From: CBDVBL01 sp965555375
GTDB lineage: Bacteria > Zixibacteria > MSB-5A5 > UBA10806
NCBI GenBank assembly: GCA_965555375.1
Contig: CBEWDL010000001.1
Location: forward strand, 9,778-73,777
Length of the DNA stretch: 64,000 nucleotides
Reading direction: 5' to 3'
Of the stretch, positions 34,685 through 43,246 are shown piece by piece. Both the position numbers and the translations under genes were made by a program. The notes beneath the pieces were generated by a model that was not told the DNA's origin, did not search any database, and worked only from the letters and a program-made list of their open reading frames with translations. Numbering within the stretch: position 1 is the first letter of the stretch; every line of letters begins with the position of its first letter.

Positions 34685-35502
34685 AAAAGATTTTGAAGAG
34701 CAAAATTATTGTCGCATCCTTGCTTTTTGTCCTTCTCGATATAATAGGCGGGCTTCTGATCATGGCTCCTCTTCTGGTGTTTTTACGAATTCATTTGGAA
34801 TATACCGGCTCAGCTTTCAAGCTATGGCCGGTGATCTCTCCGGAGGTTTTGTCCGATATTTTGATCAACGATTACCAAGCACTGGTCATGTTCTTCATAG
34901 CGGCGGCAGTGATATATATAGCCTATTTCCCATTGAAGGTCTTCGTTACAGCCGGGATTTACAAAATTATTATTTCCGAGAAGGAAAGCGGCGAGGAAAT
35001 TGATTCAGCACGCACGTTTTTCATAAGATCGGCTGAGATCTGGATCGGATTTGTCAAAGCCGACATTTTTGGAATTCTGGTATATATTGTGGCCTTGTTT
35101 CTCGGGATTGTATTTGGAGGAATTCTGGGACGATTGGGTTTGTTCTGGCGGGCTGTGACGATCCTGTTGTTTTTTCTTCTGGGTTCGACTTATATCCAGA
35201 TCTTAAAAATTGCGGTTGCCGGTAATAAAGATACATCGCTGCGCTCTATCATCCGCTGTACGCGGAGTCGCATCGCCGGGTCTTTTCTGCGGCTGGCGCT
35301 TGGTAACGTGGCCGTGGTTTTGATCGGCTTTCTTATTGTGCTGGGTCTCTGGTCTCTGCTGTTATGGACCCGCAGTTATGACTGGAATATCGTTACCGCA
35401 TCGCTTTCGGTGATCTTGCAGCAGGGGATGATATTCTTCATCTGCCTGGCGCAGGTTCTTCGGATAAACTTCAACCATTCTGTCATAAGGAAAGGTGAAT
35501 GA
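34681..35502 (+). CDS. polytopic membrane protein of unknown function
   Basis: About 273 residues from the ATG at 34681, which overlaps the M1 stop codon; an earlier in-frame start at 34636 is unlikely. About six hydrophobic segments are seen: near residues 10-30, 60-85, 120-145, 150-170, 205-230 and 245-260. Charged loops include SEKESGEEIDSARTFF and the CTRSRIAGSF stretch. I do not recognise a family. It resembles small DUF4013-like membrane proteins in layout, but that is not an identification. The position suggests a partner of the M1 peptidase. Confidence 0.75.
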   Translation: MKKILKSKIIVASLLFVLLDIIGGLLIMAPLLVFLRIHLEYTGSAFKLWPVISPEVLSDILINDYQALVMFFIAAAVIYIAYFPLKVFVTAGIYKIIISEKESGEEIDSARTFFIRSAEIWIGFVKADIFGILVYIVALFLGIVFGGILGRLGLFWRAVTILLFFLLGSTYIQILKIAVAGNKDTSLRSIIRCTRSRIAGSFLRLALGNVAVVLIGFLIVLGLWSLLLWTRSYDWNIVTASLSVILQQGMIFFICLAQVLRINFNHSVIRKGE

Positions 35503-36226
35503 CATGCTCTGGGAGGAGATGAACTGGACGGAGTTTGAGAAACTCGTCCCTGACAAATATGATACCGCCATCCTGCCCGTGGGGACTGTCGAAGCCCACG
35601 GAGTATCACCTCTGGGCACCGATAATTTGATTCCCCTGGAGATCTGTCGCCGCATAAGTGAGGATCTGAAAGCCATTATAGCTCCGCCTGTTAATTACGG
35701 TATAACGAGTTCTCTTCTCGGTTACCCGGGCTCGCTTACCGTATCAGCGGAGACATTTGAGAAATATACAAGCGAGCTATTGATTTCGATAGCCGACTGC
35801 AAGTTCGAGAAAATCGTCGTTATAAATGGTCACGGTGGGCAGATTGAACAGTTGGGGAGGGCGGCCCGCGCAGCGTGGCAGGCGAAAAGAGTTAATATCG
35901 CTGTGGTGCACTGGTGGGTTTGCTGTGATGATATCGTCGAAAAGGTCTATAATCGGGCGGGGGGACACGCTGCAACGGATGAAAACGCGGCGGTGCAGGC
36001 TTTCCGGCCGGATCTCATAAAGAAGGACCTGTATTCAGATGATATGGTCTACAACCATCCGAAAGGATTCACTATATTTCCCAATCCTGGAACCATCATC
36101 GCGTTTAAGGAGGGGGCTGGTTACCTTGATTTTGATCAGGGAAAGGCAGAGGAGTATTTCAACGCCGCCGTGGAGCGCGTAAGAGGACATATCCTGGAGA
36201 TATTCAGACGCTGGGATCGGCTATAA
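35495..36226 (+). CDS. creatininase-family amidohydrolase
   Basis: A 243-residue metal-dependent amidohydrolase of the creatininase/MftE type. Ligand motifs are PVGTVEAHGVSPLGTDN (Glu, His and Asp ligands) and INGHGGQIEQL (His). Another acidic residue is in AGGHAATDENAAV. Members open lactam rings or cleave small peptides. The start is GTG 35495 or ATG 35504; an AAAGG site favours the first. It is the last gene of the coupled group. Confidence 0.92.
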   Translation: MNDMLWEEMNWTEFEKLVPDKYDTAILPVGTVEAHGVSPLGTDNLIPLEICRRISEDLKAIIAPPVNYGITSSLLGYPGSLTVSAETFEKYTSELLISIADCKFEKIVVINGHGGQIEQLGRAARAAWQAKRVNIAVVHWWVCCDDIVEKVYNRAGGHAATDENAAVQAFRPDLIKKDLYSDDMVYNHPKGFTIFPNPGTIIAFKEGAGYLDFDQGKAEEYFNAAVERVRGHILEIFRRWDRL

Positions 36227-36403
36227 ATTGTGCGGTCATAGCGGACGGGGCACAATAATTGTGCACCGGGTATAACCGCTTCAAGTCTGTGGTATTATTC
36301 AAGTCTATATGCTCTTATCTCTTGCGAGTCAAGCCGCCGATGGCATGCGGTTTGCTTTTATCATATTCCGATAGTTCATTGACAACTGAATCGAGCAAAA
36401 CAG

Positions 36404-36432
36404 TTGACAGCCAGAGGGTATTGTCTTACAAT
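36404..36432 (+). promoter_or_regulatory. near-consensus sigma70 promoter giving a possibly leaderless mRNA
   Basis: TTGACA at 36404-36409 and TACAAT at 36427-36432 with a 17-base spacer. The expected transcription start is at 36438-36440, coinciding with the ATG at 36439, and no ribosome site precedes that ATG. A second TTGACA lies at 36379-36384. Confidence 0.65.
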
Positions 36433-36438
36433 CGACGC

Positions 36439-37233
36439 ATGATCTGGAAGGGCGTTTTATCGCTGATGATCGTTCTGACTATACCGGTCGCTGCCCAGTA
36501 TAGCACCTCGGATGATTCCCTTTATGCCAATGTGATCGTGCCGCGCGCCGAACTACGCTGGACCATCGACACACCTACAGCCGGCATGCTTCCGCGAGGG
36601 ACTTTCAATTTTGACATGCGGACTTTTCCCACCGGCGGTGTTCAGTCTTCACTCGAAATAGGTCTGGCGGACCGATTTTCCGTGGGCCTCGGATACGGGG
36701 CGTCGAAGGTGCTGACCGATGTCGATCCCGACTGGAATCCAAAGCTTGAATTCCTGCTTAGATATCGTTTGCATGAGGAGGGCGAGGGTATTCCAGCCAT
36801 AGCGGTTGGTTATAGTTCTCTCGGATATGGCGCCTACGACTCTGACAAGAACCGATATACGGTTAAATCGCCGGGGTTCTATGTTGCGTTTTCCAAGAAC
36901 TTCAAGCTATACGAGAATCCCGCCTCGTTCCACTGGGGGGCAAACTACAGTTTCGAGAACGAAAAGGACAACGATCCCAACGTATTTATGGGGTTTCACG
37001 CCGATACCGGGCCTGGCATGGTCTTTCTGGCCGAATACGATTTCGCCATAAACGATAACAAGCGGGATGATATCTATGGGTTAGGAAGAGGCTTTTTCAA
37101 TCTCGGTCTGGCCTGGTATATAACCGATGAGCTGTCGCTGGAGCTCGATCTGAAGAATCTCCTCAGAAACCGCGATGATGCCGAGGCTATCGATCGTGAG
37201 GTGAGGCTGGTTTATGTGGAGTACTTCTATTAA
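36439..37233 (+). CDS. predicted outer-membrane beta-barrel protein
   Basis: About 264 residues. A signal peptide (MIWKGVLSLMIVLTIPVAAQ) is followed by alternating polar/hydrophobic strands such as GLADRFSVGLGYGASKV, GFYVAFSKNF and AWYITDELSLELDLKNLL, ending with an aromatic residue (YVEYFY), as is usual for small barrels. The ATG at 36439 is chosen because it begins the signal peptide; the frame is open upstream to 36259 but crosses the promoter. Function is unknown. Confidence 0.8.
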   Translation: MIWKGVLSLMIVLTIPVAAQYSTSDDSLYANVIVPRAELRWTIDTPTAGMLPRGTFNFDMRTFPTGGVQSSLEIGLADRFSVGLGYGASKVLTDVDPDWNPKLEFLLRYRLHEEGEGIPAIAVGYSSLGYGAYDSDKNRYTVKSPGFYVAFSKNFKLYENPASFHWGANYSFENEKDNDPNVFMGFHADTGPGMVFLAEYDFAINDNKRDDIYGLGRGFFNLGLAWYITDELSLELDLKNLLRNRDDAEAIDREVRLVYVEYFY

Positions 37234-37246
37234 TTCGGGAGCGGTT

Positions 37247-37735
37247 ATGAAAAGGATCGTAATTGCCGCCCTGATGGCGGTATTTTTTTCGGTGGTTTTT
37301 TCAGGATGTTATACCCAGCTAAAAGGCCCGGGGCCGGAGACGGGCGAGCGAATATATCGTGACTATACCTACTATGACGATTACTATTGGTACGGGGACT
37401 ATTATTACAGTCCCTATTACTACCGATCGGGATGGCTCAGTCCGTATTTCTATGGTTATCCGTACTATAGCTATGGATTTTTCTATTCTCCATGGTGGTA
37501 TGATCCCGGGTATTATTATGGCGATGGGGATCGTATTCGTTCGGATAAGTCAATAAGATATCGCCGCAAAGATACGGGCACGTCGCCGGGAGGTTTTACA
37601 TCGCCGCCCCTGATACCGGGAGGAAGCGGCGGGACAGTCTCCCAGCCTGTTCGCACGAAAACATCCACGGCTGGCAGCGGGCAGGCTGACAAGCAGACCC
37701 GTTCAGCAGGTAAATCCACTCGACTCAGAAGATAG
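37247..37735 (+). CDS. Tyr-rich lipoprotein
   Basis: About 162 residues. The N-terminus (MKRIVIAALMAVFFSVVF) ends in a lipobox SGC, so the mature protein starts at Cys 21 or so. Residues about 40-95 are extraordinarily rich in Tyr, with DDYYWYGDYYYSPYYY and similar runs, mixed with Pro, Gly and Asp. The C-terminal third is Gly/Ser/Thr-rich and basic. Such regions may form sticky surface or spore-coat-like matrix, but no role is known. ATG 37247 is used because the signal peptide begins there. The flanking genes are outer-membrane proteins. Confidence 0.82.
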   Translation: MKRIVIAALMAVFFSVVFSGCYTQLKGPGPETGERIYRDYTYYDDYYWYGDYYYSPYYYRSGWLSPYFYGYPYYSYGFFYSPWWYDPGYYYGDGDRIRSDKSIRYRRKDTGTSPGGFTSPPLIPGGSGGTVSQPVRTKTSTAGSGQADKQTRSAGKSTRLRR

Positions 37736-37745
37736 GGAGGATGCG

Positions 37746-39038
37746 ATGCTAATCAGAAAATCCGGTTATTCACGCATGTTTCAGATAGCTCTGGCTTTCG
37801 CAATTATGGTTACCTCAACTGCCTCCGCGCAATTTTTGTACGATCCGCTTGTGGTTTACGAATCGTTCACGGAGAATGGCGTTTTGCCCGGCGCCCGGGC
37901 GGCGGCCATGGGTGGGGCACAAATCGCCGCCGGCACCGACGGTTCGGCGTTATGGTACAACCCGGCCTTGCTAACGAGGATCAGGCACAACGAGATCTCA
38001 GGCACTTTAACGCATCAGATATTCTCCAATGAAACCTCACTGCTGGGCGGAGTCAGGCAGGAAGCAGAGGTTAGCAACACCAGGCTGGGAAGCCTCTGGG
38101 GAATATTTCCCGTGCCGACTTACCGGGGCGGCCTGACTCTTGGAATCTCAGTAAACAGGATTAGAAGCTTCGATAGGGTATTCAGGTATGCATCGAGCAA
38201 TAACTGGTTGAGTGATCCCACAGGCAACGATGGCTGGGGTGGCGGAGAGGATGAAAACGGCAGCCTCTGGGCCTGGTCTTTCGGAGGGGCGGTCGAGATT
38301 TCGCCCAAAGCATCCATAGGATTGTCTCTCGATATCTATGACGGCGACGATAGCTGGACTTTCTTCTTCGATTCGACATCTGTTTCGGATAATTACAGGT
38401 ATAGCTATCAACACACGATCATGGATGACTATACGGGGATTTCGGGGAAGGTCGGTATTACCTATGTGGTCAATAATCATCTCAATCTTTCAGGAGTAAT
38501 CGGCTTTCCGACCTCCATAACGATCGATCAGACCAGCGATGTTCTGGAGTTCGACAACCAGGGGTTTGACGAGGCCGATTACAGCTCGGCGTCGTACAGA
38601 TATACTCTGCCTTTCAGGTTCGAAGCCGGCGGAGCGCTCAGATATGAGGATTTGACTCTGGCCGGTGATATCGGCTATACCGATTACACTCAGCTTGAAT
38701 ATCGCTCGGGCCTGTTCGACCTGGCCGGGCTTAACCAGACGGTGAAGAGATATTATGACGATGTTTTCACATATCACGTGGGGGCCGAATATTTTGTTCG
38801 CTCCGCCGGTATCCGCTTGAGGGCCGGTTACTACCAGGACCCGATACCCTTCACCGGTTATCCTATCGAGACCGAGCCTCATTTCTTTACATTTGGAGCC
38901 GGTTTCATTGTCGACCGCTCGGTTAATATCGATCTGGCGTATCTGATGGGATCGTGGGAGCGGGATGATCCGTCCATCGGCAGTTCGGAAAAGTATAGCG
39001 CTCAGAGGTTTATGGTAACGGTATCGTATCGGTTGTAG
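37746..39038 (+). CDS. outer-membrane transport protein, OMPP1/FadL/TodX-like
   Basis: A 430-residue barrel with a signal peptide ending TASAQ. The AAAMGGAQIAAGTDGSALWYNPALL segment matches the FadL-like/PorV-like N-terminal signature in which a small hatch is formed near an NPA motif. Many later strands alternate hydrophobic residues, and the chain ends MVTVSYRL, a barrel-ending pattern. It probably carries hydrophobic compounds across the outer membrane. A GGGAGG site precedes the ATG. A strong terminator follows. Confidence 0.87.
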   Translation: MLIRKSGYSRMFQIALAFAIMVTSTASAQFLYDPLVVYESFTENGVLPGARAAAMGGAQIAAGTDGSALWYNPALLTRIRHNEISGTLTHQIFSNETSLLGGVRQEAEVSNTRLGSLWGIFPVPTYRGGLTLGISVNRIRSFDRVFRYASSNNWLSDPTGNDGWGGGEDENGSLWAWSFGGAVEISPKASIGLSLDIYDGDDSWTFFFDSTSVSDNYRYSYQHTIMDDYTGISGKVGITYVVNNHLNLSGVIGFPTSITIDQTSDVLEFDNQGFDEADYSSASYRYTLPFRFEAGGALRYEDLTLAGDIGYTDYTQLEYRSGLFDLAGLNQTVKRYYDDVFTYHVGAEYFVRSAGIRLRAGYYQDPIPFTGYPIETEPHFFTFGAGFIVDRSVNIDLAYLMGSWERDDPSIGSSEKYSAQRFMVTVSYRL

Positions 39039-39058
39039 GTGGGGAAGGGAATTGCTCC

Positions 39059-39092
39059 GCCGCCGCGCCAGCGCCTGCGGCGGCTTTTTTTT
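39059..39092 (+). terminator. rho-independent terminator
   Basis: GCCGCCGC (39059-39066) pairs with GCGGCGGC (39077-39084) around a 10-base loop, followed by eight T residues (39085-39092). It separates the barrel gene from the convergent DUF4416 gene. Confidence 0.92.
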
Positions 39093-39104
39093 GAATCAAA
39101 CTGA

Positions 39105-39641
39105 TTATCTTGCCGGATTTCCGAGTTGCGTTCTATATGTTTGTCTTACCTCCCTTAAAAATTCAACAGCTAGCTGCTGGGAATAATCGGGGTATGTCCA
39201 GGGGTGGGTAACAAATTCTCCCTTTATAAATCTCATTGTAACCTCGGCCCAGATATTATCCCGAAGATATATCCTGTGTGAGAAGTTTTTAGTCGAGGCC
39301 AGCACCAGTTTCGATTCCTCGAGATAACCGGGATCGAGATTAACCATCCTCCTGCCGTTTTGTGAAAATGCTTTCTCAATCGAGATTGTTGCATTCTTGA
39401 TATCAGCCAGTCTACCCGGTTGTATCAGCTCCTCGAATGAATAAAACTGCTTGGTGAGATTATCTCCCATCTCGTCTTTATAATAATCGGTGAAGTTGAA
39501 GGCGAACGGTCTGGATTTCAAATCGATCAAACCGAAACGGGATATTAATTCATTATCCAGCCGATCAAGGTCGGCGGCGCCCTGATATAAGACGCCGCAG
39601 ATGAGCTTTACCGGTTTGATTTCAGGTTTTGCTCCGGGCAT
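39105..39641 (-). CDS. DUF4416-family protein
   Basis: A 178-residue protein matching the DUF4416 type: an opening KPVKLICG-like stretch (here IKPVKLICGVLY), SRPFAFNFTDYYKDEMG, KQFYSFEELIQPGRLADIK, and a C-terminal RIYLRDNIWAEVTMRF with FVTHPWTYPDY. The function is unknown in the family. The start overlaps the end of the upstream QueG-like gene by 20 bases, so they are co-transcribed. Confidence 0.85.
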   Translation of the reverse strand: MPGAKPEIKPVKLICGVLYQGAADLDRLDNELISRFGLIDLKSRPFAFNFTDYYKDEMGDNLTKQFYSFEELIQPGRLADIKNATISIEKAFSQNGRRMVNLDPGYLEESKLVLASTKNFSHRIYLRDNIWAEVTMRFIKGEFVTHPWTYPDYSQQLAVEFLREVRQTYRTQLGNPAR

Positions 39642-40296
39642 TAGCGCAGGCCTTCACGCAGAGTCCGCATATATGCACGTTGTAATCATTTTCTCTTGCG
39701 AACTTCTTAACCTGTTCGTAGCATTTATCGAAATCAAAATTGTTTTCGCCTATGGCCTCCGCCGGGCAGGCAATTATGCAGGCGCGGCAGTCGCCGCAAT
39801 CACCGGATACGGGAGAGTCGGTTTTAAGCGGAATATCGGTTAAGATAGTAGCGAGCCTGACTCCGGCGCCGTAGTCGGGATGTATCAAAAGATTGTTCCG
39901 GCCCAGAAAACCCAGACCGGCCTCTATGGCCACGTGGCGATGAGATATATGAGAATTCTGTTTCTTCCAGTCGATCACGAATGAGGCGGCAATTGGAATG
40001 GCGTTGTATCCTCTTCGCTGAATGAATCCCGTGGTTAGCGCGGTGATGTAATCTAAAAGTGAGTTTACCTGTCGGTAATGGGTTTTATAAATCTGGTTTG
40101 GCCGGTTGACGATAGCGTTCAACACGGATCGCATCAGCCTGATCCCGATGCTTATGGCAAATGGCAGTCTCGAAGCCTCGTCGCTCAATTCGGGATCGAT
40201 ATGATCTTTGATCTTAGCGGTTTGGGCCACGCCGAAAAGGTCAGCTCCCCGGTCGGATACGTAACTTCTCAATAGCTCATAGTTTTCATCTTTCAT
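39622..40296 (-). CDS. QueG-like 4Fe-4S protein (epoxyqueuosine reductase homologue, short)
   Basis: About 224 residues from ATG 40296. The N-terminal half resembles the QueG cobalamin-binding region (GADLFGVAQTAKI, AISIGIRL), and RHVAIEAGLGFLGRNNLLIHPDYGAGVRLATILTD is very close to the QueG core. Two clusters are suggested by CGDCRACIIACPAEAI and by CGLCVKAC plus an upstream Cys. It is shorter than true QueG and lacks the C-terminal HEAT-like part, so a different reductase role is possible. The alternative start at 40332 would add a poorly conserved stretch. Confidence 0.8.
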   Translation of the reverse strand: MKDENYELLRSYVSDRGADLFGVAQTAKIKDHIDPELSDEASRLPFAISIGIRLMRSVLNAIVNRPNQIYKTHYRQVNSLLDYITALTTGFIQRRGYNAIPIAASFVIDWKKQNSHISHRHVAIEAGLGFLGRNNLLIHPDYGAGVRLATILTDIPLKTDSPVSGDCGDCRACIIACPAEAIGENNFDFDKCYEQVKKFARENDYNVHICGLCVKACANARSKT

Positions 40297-40350
40297 GGCT
40301 TGCAAATTAACAGTCCAATGGATTCCTGTCAATTGGGAACCTATAAATCG

Positions 40351-40379
40351 TTGACACCCTGCGCATTTTGATTTAACTT
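40351..40379 (+). promoter_or_regulatory. promoter for the hut genes
   Basis: TTGACA at 40351-40356 and TAACTT at 40374-40379 with an exact 17-base spacer. The start would lie near 40386, with GGAGG then ATG at 40413. Confidence 0.55.
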
Positions 40380-40412
40380 CGAGTCCGCAATAATGGCGTA
40401 GATGGAGGATCG

Positions 40413-42068
40413 ATGAACCTGAGTAATATAAAAGCCCCTCGCGGTAAAACCATCTCCTGCAAAAGCTGGCAGCAGGAGGGAGCTATGAGGATGCTTTTAA
40501 ACAACCTCGACTCGGAGGTTGCTGAAAGACCGGAGGAGCTGGTTGTTTACGGCGGTACGGGCAAGGCGGCCAGAAACAGGGAATGTCTGGAGGCGATTTT
40601 AGAATCGTTGAAATCTCTTGAGAACGACGAAACGCTTCTGGTTCAATCCGGCAAACCGGTTGGGATTTTCAAAACGCATGAGTATTCCCCCAGGGTTCTG
40701 ATAGCCAATTCGAACCTGGTTCCCAACTGGGCTACCTGGGAGGTCTTCAGAGAGCTTGATAAACTCGGGCTGATCATGTACGGCCAGATGACTGCGGGGT
40801 CGTGGATTTATATCGGGACGCAGGGGATACTGCAGGGAACATACGAGACTTTCGCCGCCGCTGGCCAGAAACATTTTAAAAGCGATCTGTCCGGCAAGTT
40901 CATTTTAACCGGCGGCATGGGGGGTATGGGAGGTGCCCAGCCTCTGGCAGCGACCATGAACGGGGGAGCCATTCTGGTGGTGGAGGTCGATGAAGCTCGC
41001 ATTGACCGCAGGATAGCCACCGGCTATTGCGATAAAAAGACCACATCCCTGGATGAAGCATTGAAATGGATCGACGATGCCGTGAAATCCAGGTCGCCGC
41101 TGTCGGTGGGGTTGGTCGGCAATTGCGCCGATATCGTCCCGCAGCTGGTGAAAAGAGACGTGGTCCCGGATATCGTCACCGATCAGACATCGGCGCACGA
41201 TGAGCTGAACGGCTATGTGCCGCACGGAATTCCGTATGAGGAAGTCTTAAAATTAAGAAAATCGAATCCCGATAAATATGTTAAGATGTCTTTCGATTCT
41301 ATGGCTGTTCACACGCAGGCGATTCTGGATCTGCAGAAGAAAGGTTCGATCTGTTTCGATTACGGCAACAATCTTCGCGGGCAGGCGCAGAAGGCCGGAG
41401 TCAAGAACGCCTTCGATTATCCGGGGTTCGTGCCGGCTTATATCCGTCCGCTGTTCTGCGAGGGCAAAGGGCCGTTCAGGTGGGCCGCTCTCTCCGGCGA
41501 TCCGAACGATATCGCGGTGACCGACGCCGCTGTATTGCGTTTATTCCCTGAAAATGAACGTCTGACACGCTGGATAAAACTGGCCTCGGAAAAAGTCAGG
41601 TTCCAGGGGCTTCCGGCCCGGATATGCTGGTTGGGGTATGGCGAACGGGACAAGCTTGGATTGGAGTTCAATAAACTCGTTCGTGAGGGCAAGATCTCGG
41701 CGCCTATTGTGATCGGGCGGGATCATCTCGATTGCGGCTCGGTAGCCTCGCCCAACCGCGAGACGGAGGCCATGAAGGACGGCTCCGACGCTATCGCCGA
41801 CTGGCCGCTACTGAATGCCATGCTTAATACGGCTTCGGGGGCGTCATGGGTATCGATTCATCATGGCGGCGGGGTCGGCATGGGCCTGGCAATCCACGCC
41901 GGACAGGTGCTGGTCTGCGACGGCACAGAGGGGATGGATATCCGCATCGAGCGGGTTTTGACAAACGATCCCGGTGTCGGCATAGCTCGCCATGCAGACG
42001 CCGGCTATGAGGAGGCTATCAAAGTAGCCGACATAAAGGGCGTGAAGATACCGATGAGGGGGAAATAG
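40413..42068 (+). CDS. hutU: urocanate hydratase
   Basis: Converts urocanate to imidazolonepropionate, using tightly bound NAD+. The 551-residue length is normal. Landmarks are YGGTGKAARN near the start, VQSGKPVGIFKTH, TGGMGGMGGAQPLAATMNGG for the NAD site, DQTSAHDELNGYVP, and GVGMGLAIHAGQVLVCDG near the end. A GGAGG ribosome site precedes the ATG. hutI follows after an insertion carrying a YciI-like gene and a RAYT element; hutH is not in the window. Confidence 0.97.
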   Translation: MNLSNIKAPRGKTISCKSWQQEGAMRMLLNNLDSEVAERPEELVVYGGTGKAARNRECLEAILESLKSLENDETLLVQSGKPVGIFKTHEYSPRVLIANSNLVPNWATWEVFRELDKLGLIMYGQMTAGSWIYIGTQGILQGTYETFAAAGQKHFKSDLSGKFILTGGMGGMGGAQPLAATMNGGAILVVEVDEARIDRRIATGYCDKKTTSLDEALKWIDDAVKSRSPLSVGLVGNCADIVPQLVKRDVVPDIVTDQTSAHDELNGYVPHGIPYEEVLKLRKSNPDKYVKMSFDSMAVHTQAILDLQKKGSICFDYGNNLRGQAQKAGVKNAFDYPGFVPAYIRPLFCEGKGPFRWAALSGDPNDIAVTDAAVLRLFPENERLTRWIKLASEKVRFQGLPARICWLGYGERDKLGLEFNKLVREGKISAPIVIGRDHLDCGSVASPNRETEAMKDGSDAIADWPLLNAMLNTASGASWVSIHHGGGVGMGLAIHAGQVLVCDGTEGMDIRIERVLTNDPGVGIARHADAGYEEAIKVADIKGVKIPMRGK

Positions 42069-42079
42069 ACGGCTCCGGC

Positions 42080-42103
42080 CTGTCAGGAAAGGGTTCCTGA
42101 CAG
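42080..42103 (+). repeat. REP-like palindrome, copy 1 of the RAYT cluster
   Basis: Perfect arms CTGTCAGGAA (42080-42089) and TTCCTGACAG (42094-42103) around loop AGGG, followed by CGCG. It lies 12 bases after the hutU stop codon. Confidence 0.9.
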
Positions 42104-42123
42104 CGCGAGTAATATCTAATGTC

Positions 42124-42432
42124 ATGAGCAGGACTGGAAAAAACCACTACCTGATAATATATCGTCCTCCGAGAGCGAGCTTTGCGGAGGATGCCACGCC
42201 GAAGGAGACCGCCGTAATCGAACGGCATTTCGAGTATCTGAAGAATAAGCTGGCAGACGGTTCCCTTATCATGGCCGGGCGAACCGAGAATAGGAGTTTC
42301 GGCATCGCCGTCATTCAAGCCGACAGCGAGGGGATGGCGAGAGAGATAATGGCCAACGACCCGGCGGTGAAGGAGGGGGTATTCACCGGCGAGCTTCTGC
42401 CCTTCAGGCTGGCGCTGGGGGGCGGGGAGTGA
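42124..42432 (+). CDS. YciI-like protein
   Basis: A 102-residue YCII-type small protein with the ferredoxin-like fold: KNHYLIIYRPPR, HFEYLKNKLADGSLIMAGR with the conserved His, and AREIMANDPAVKEGVFTGELLPF with the Asp-Pro. The YciI family has a putative His-Asp active site and unknown physiological role. It lies between hutU and the RAYT element, with REP palindromes on both sides. Confidence 0.88.
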   Translation: MSRTGKNHYLIIYRPPRASFAEDATPKETAVIERHFEYLKNKLADGSLIMAGRTENRSFGIAVIQADSEGMAREIMANDPAVKEGVFTGELLPFRLALGGGE

Positions 42433-42447
42433 CTGTAAGGCTAAGAA

Positions 42448-42488
42448 CCGTCAGGAAAGGCCTATGGTTCGTATGAGGTTCCTGACGG
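42448..42488 (+). repeat. REP-like palindrome with long loop, copy 2
   Basis: Arms CCGTCAGGAA (42448-42457) and TTCCTGACGG (42479-42488) around a 21-base loop containing CCTATGGTTCGTA, followed by CGCGGG. The loop word is shared with the element at 6648. Confidence 0.88.
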
Positions 42489-42527
42489 CGCGGGACGGGA
42501 AAGTTCCGGTATGAGGATGTGAATGTG

Positions 42528-42551
42528 CCGTCAGGAAAGGATTCCTGACGG
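42528..42551 (+). repeat. REP-like palindrome, copy 3
   Basis: Arms CCGTCAGGAA (42528-42537) and TTCCTGACGG (42542-42551) around loop AGGA, followed by CGCGGGG. Confidence 0.9.
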
Positions 42552-42618
42552 CGCGGGGGGATGATCAAGGATAATCCAGGCAAACCATGAGTCCAGGAGA
42601 AAGATAGACCAACGGGGC

Positions 42619-42644
42619 GGGGTCAGGAACCCCTTCCTGACCCC
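42619..42644 (-). repeat. REP-like palindrome in opposite orientation, copy 4
   Basis: Arms GGGGTCAGGAA (42619-42629) and TTCCTGACCCC (42634-42644) around loop CCCC. The GC-rich flank is on the left, so it points opposite to copies 1-3. It ends two bases before the earliest RAYT start codon, giving an inverted pair around the gene with copy 5. Confidence 0.88.
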
Positions 42645-42646
42645 TC

Positions 42647-43246
42647 ATGGGAAAAAGTATGAGAGGCAGAAAACGAAATAATTTTGAAAGACACGGCGAT
42701 CTATTCTTCGTCACTTCAACAGTTGTAGGATTTGCCAGAATCTTTGAATTGAAGTATATGTGCGATATAATGATTGAAAACCTGAATTATTATCAGAATA
42801 GGGGTGATTTCACCATCATCGCTTATGTCATAATGCCGGATCATTTTCATCTTATCATAAAAACCGACAAGGGCTTATCAATATCACAATGTATCGGAAA
42901 TCTCAAGCGAATCACTTCAAGAAAGATAACTTCGGAATTAGAGAAACAAGGGAATAAAAAGCTATTATCATCCCTTAGCAAAAACGCCTTGTTGGAACCG
43001 TCGTCGGATAGCAGAGTATGGAAATATCGGTTTGACTCTTTCGTCATTACAAATGAGGATACCTTACGCCGGAAGATTCAATATATTCATAATAATCCGG
43101 TAACGTCCGGCCTGGTTTCGGAACCGACGGAATGGCGATATACAAGCGCCCGAAATTATGCGGGGCTGGATGATGTCTTGATTCCGGTTGATGTCGAATG
43201 GAGATGTTTGGATTACGGCTTTGTGCCGTCAGGAAAGGGTTCCTGA
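42647..43246 (+). CDS. REP-associated tyrosine transposase (RAYT, Y1 transposase-like)
   Basis: A 199-residue single-domain Y1/HUH nuclease of the RAYT group. The metal-binding HxH motif is in MPDHFHLIIK (about residues 64-73). FFVTSTVVGFARIF at the start is typical, and the catalytic Tyr is likely in the region KIQYIHNNPVTSGLV (about residues 144-158). RAYTs are domesticated relatives of IS200/IS605 transposases that recognise and process REP hairpins. The ATG at 42647 abuts a hairpin; the ATG at 42659 with GGGA upstream may be the real start. The stop codon lies inside the next palindrome, which encodes the last residues. Confidence 0.93.
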   Translation: MGKSMRGRKRNNFERHGDLFFVTSTVVGFARIFELKYMCDIMIENLNYYQNRGDFTIIAYVIMPDHFHLIIKTDKGLSISQCIGNLKRITSRKITSELEKQGNKKLLSSLSKNALLEPSSDSRVWKYRFDSFVITNEDTLRRKIQYIHNNPVTSGLVSEPTEWRYTSARNYAGLDDVLIPVDVEWRCLDYGFVPSGKGS

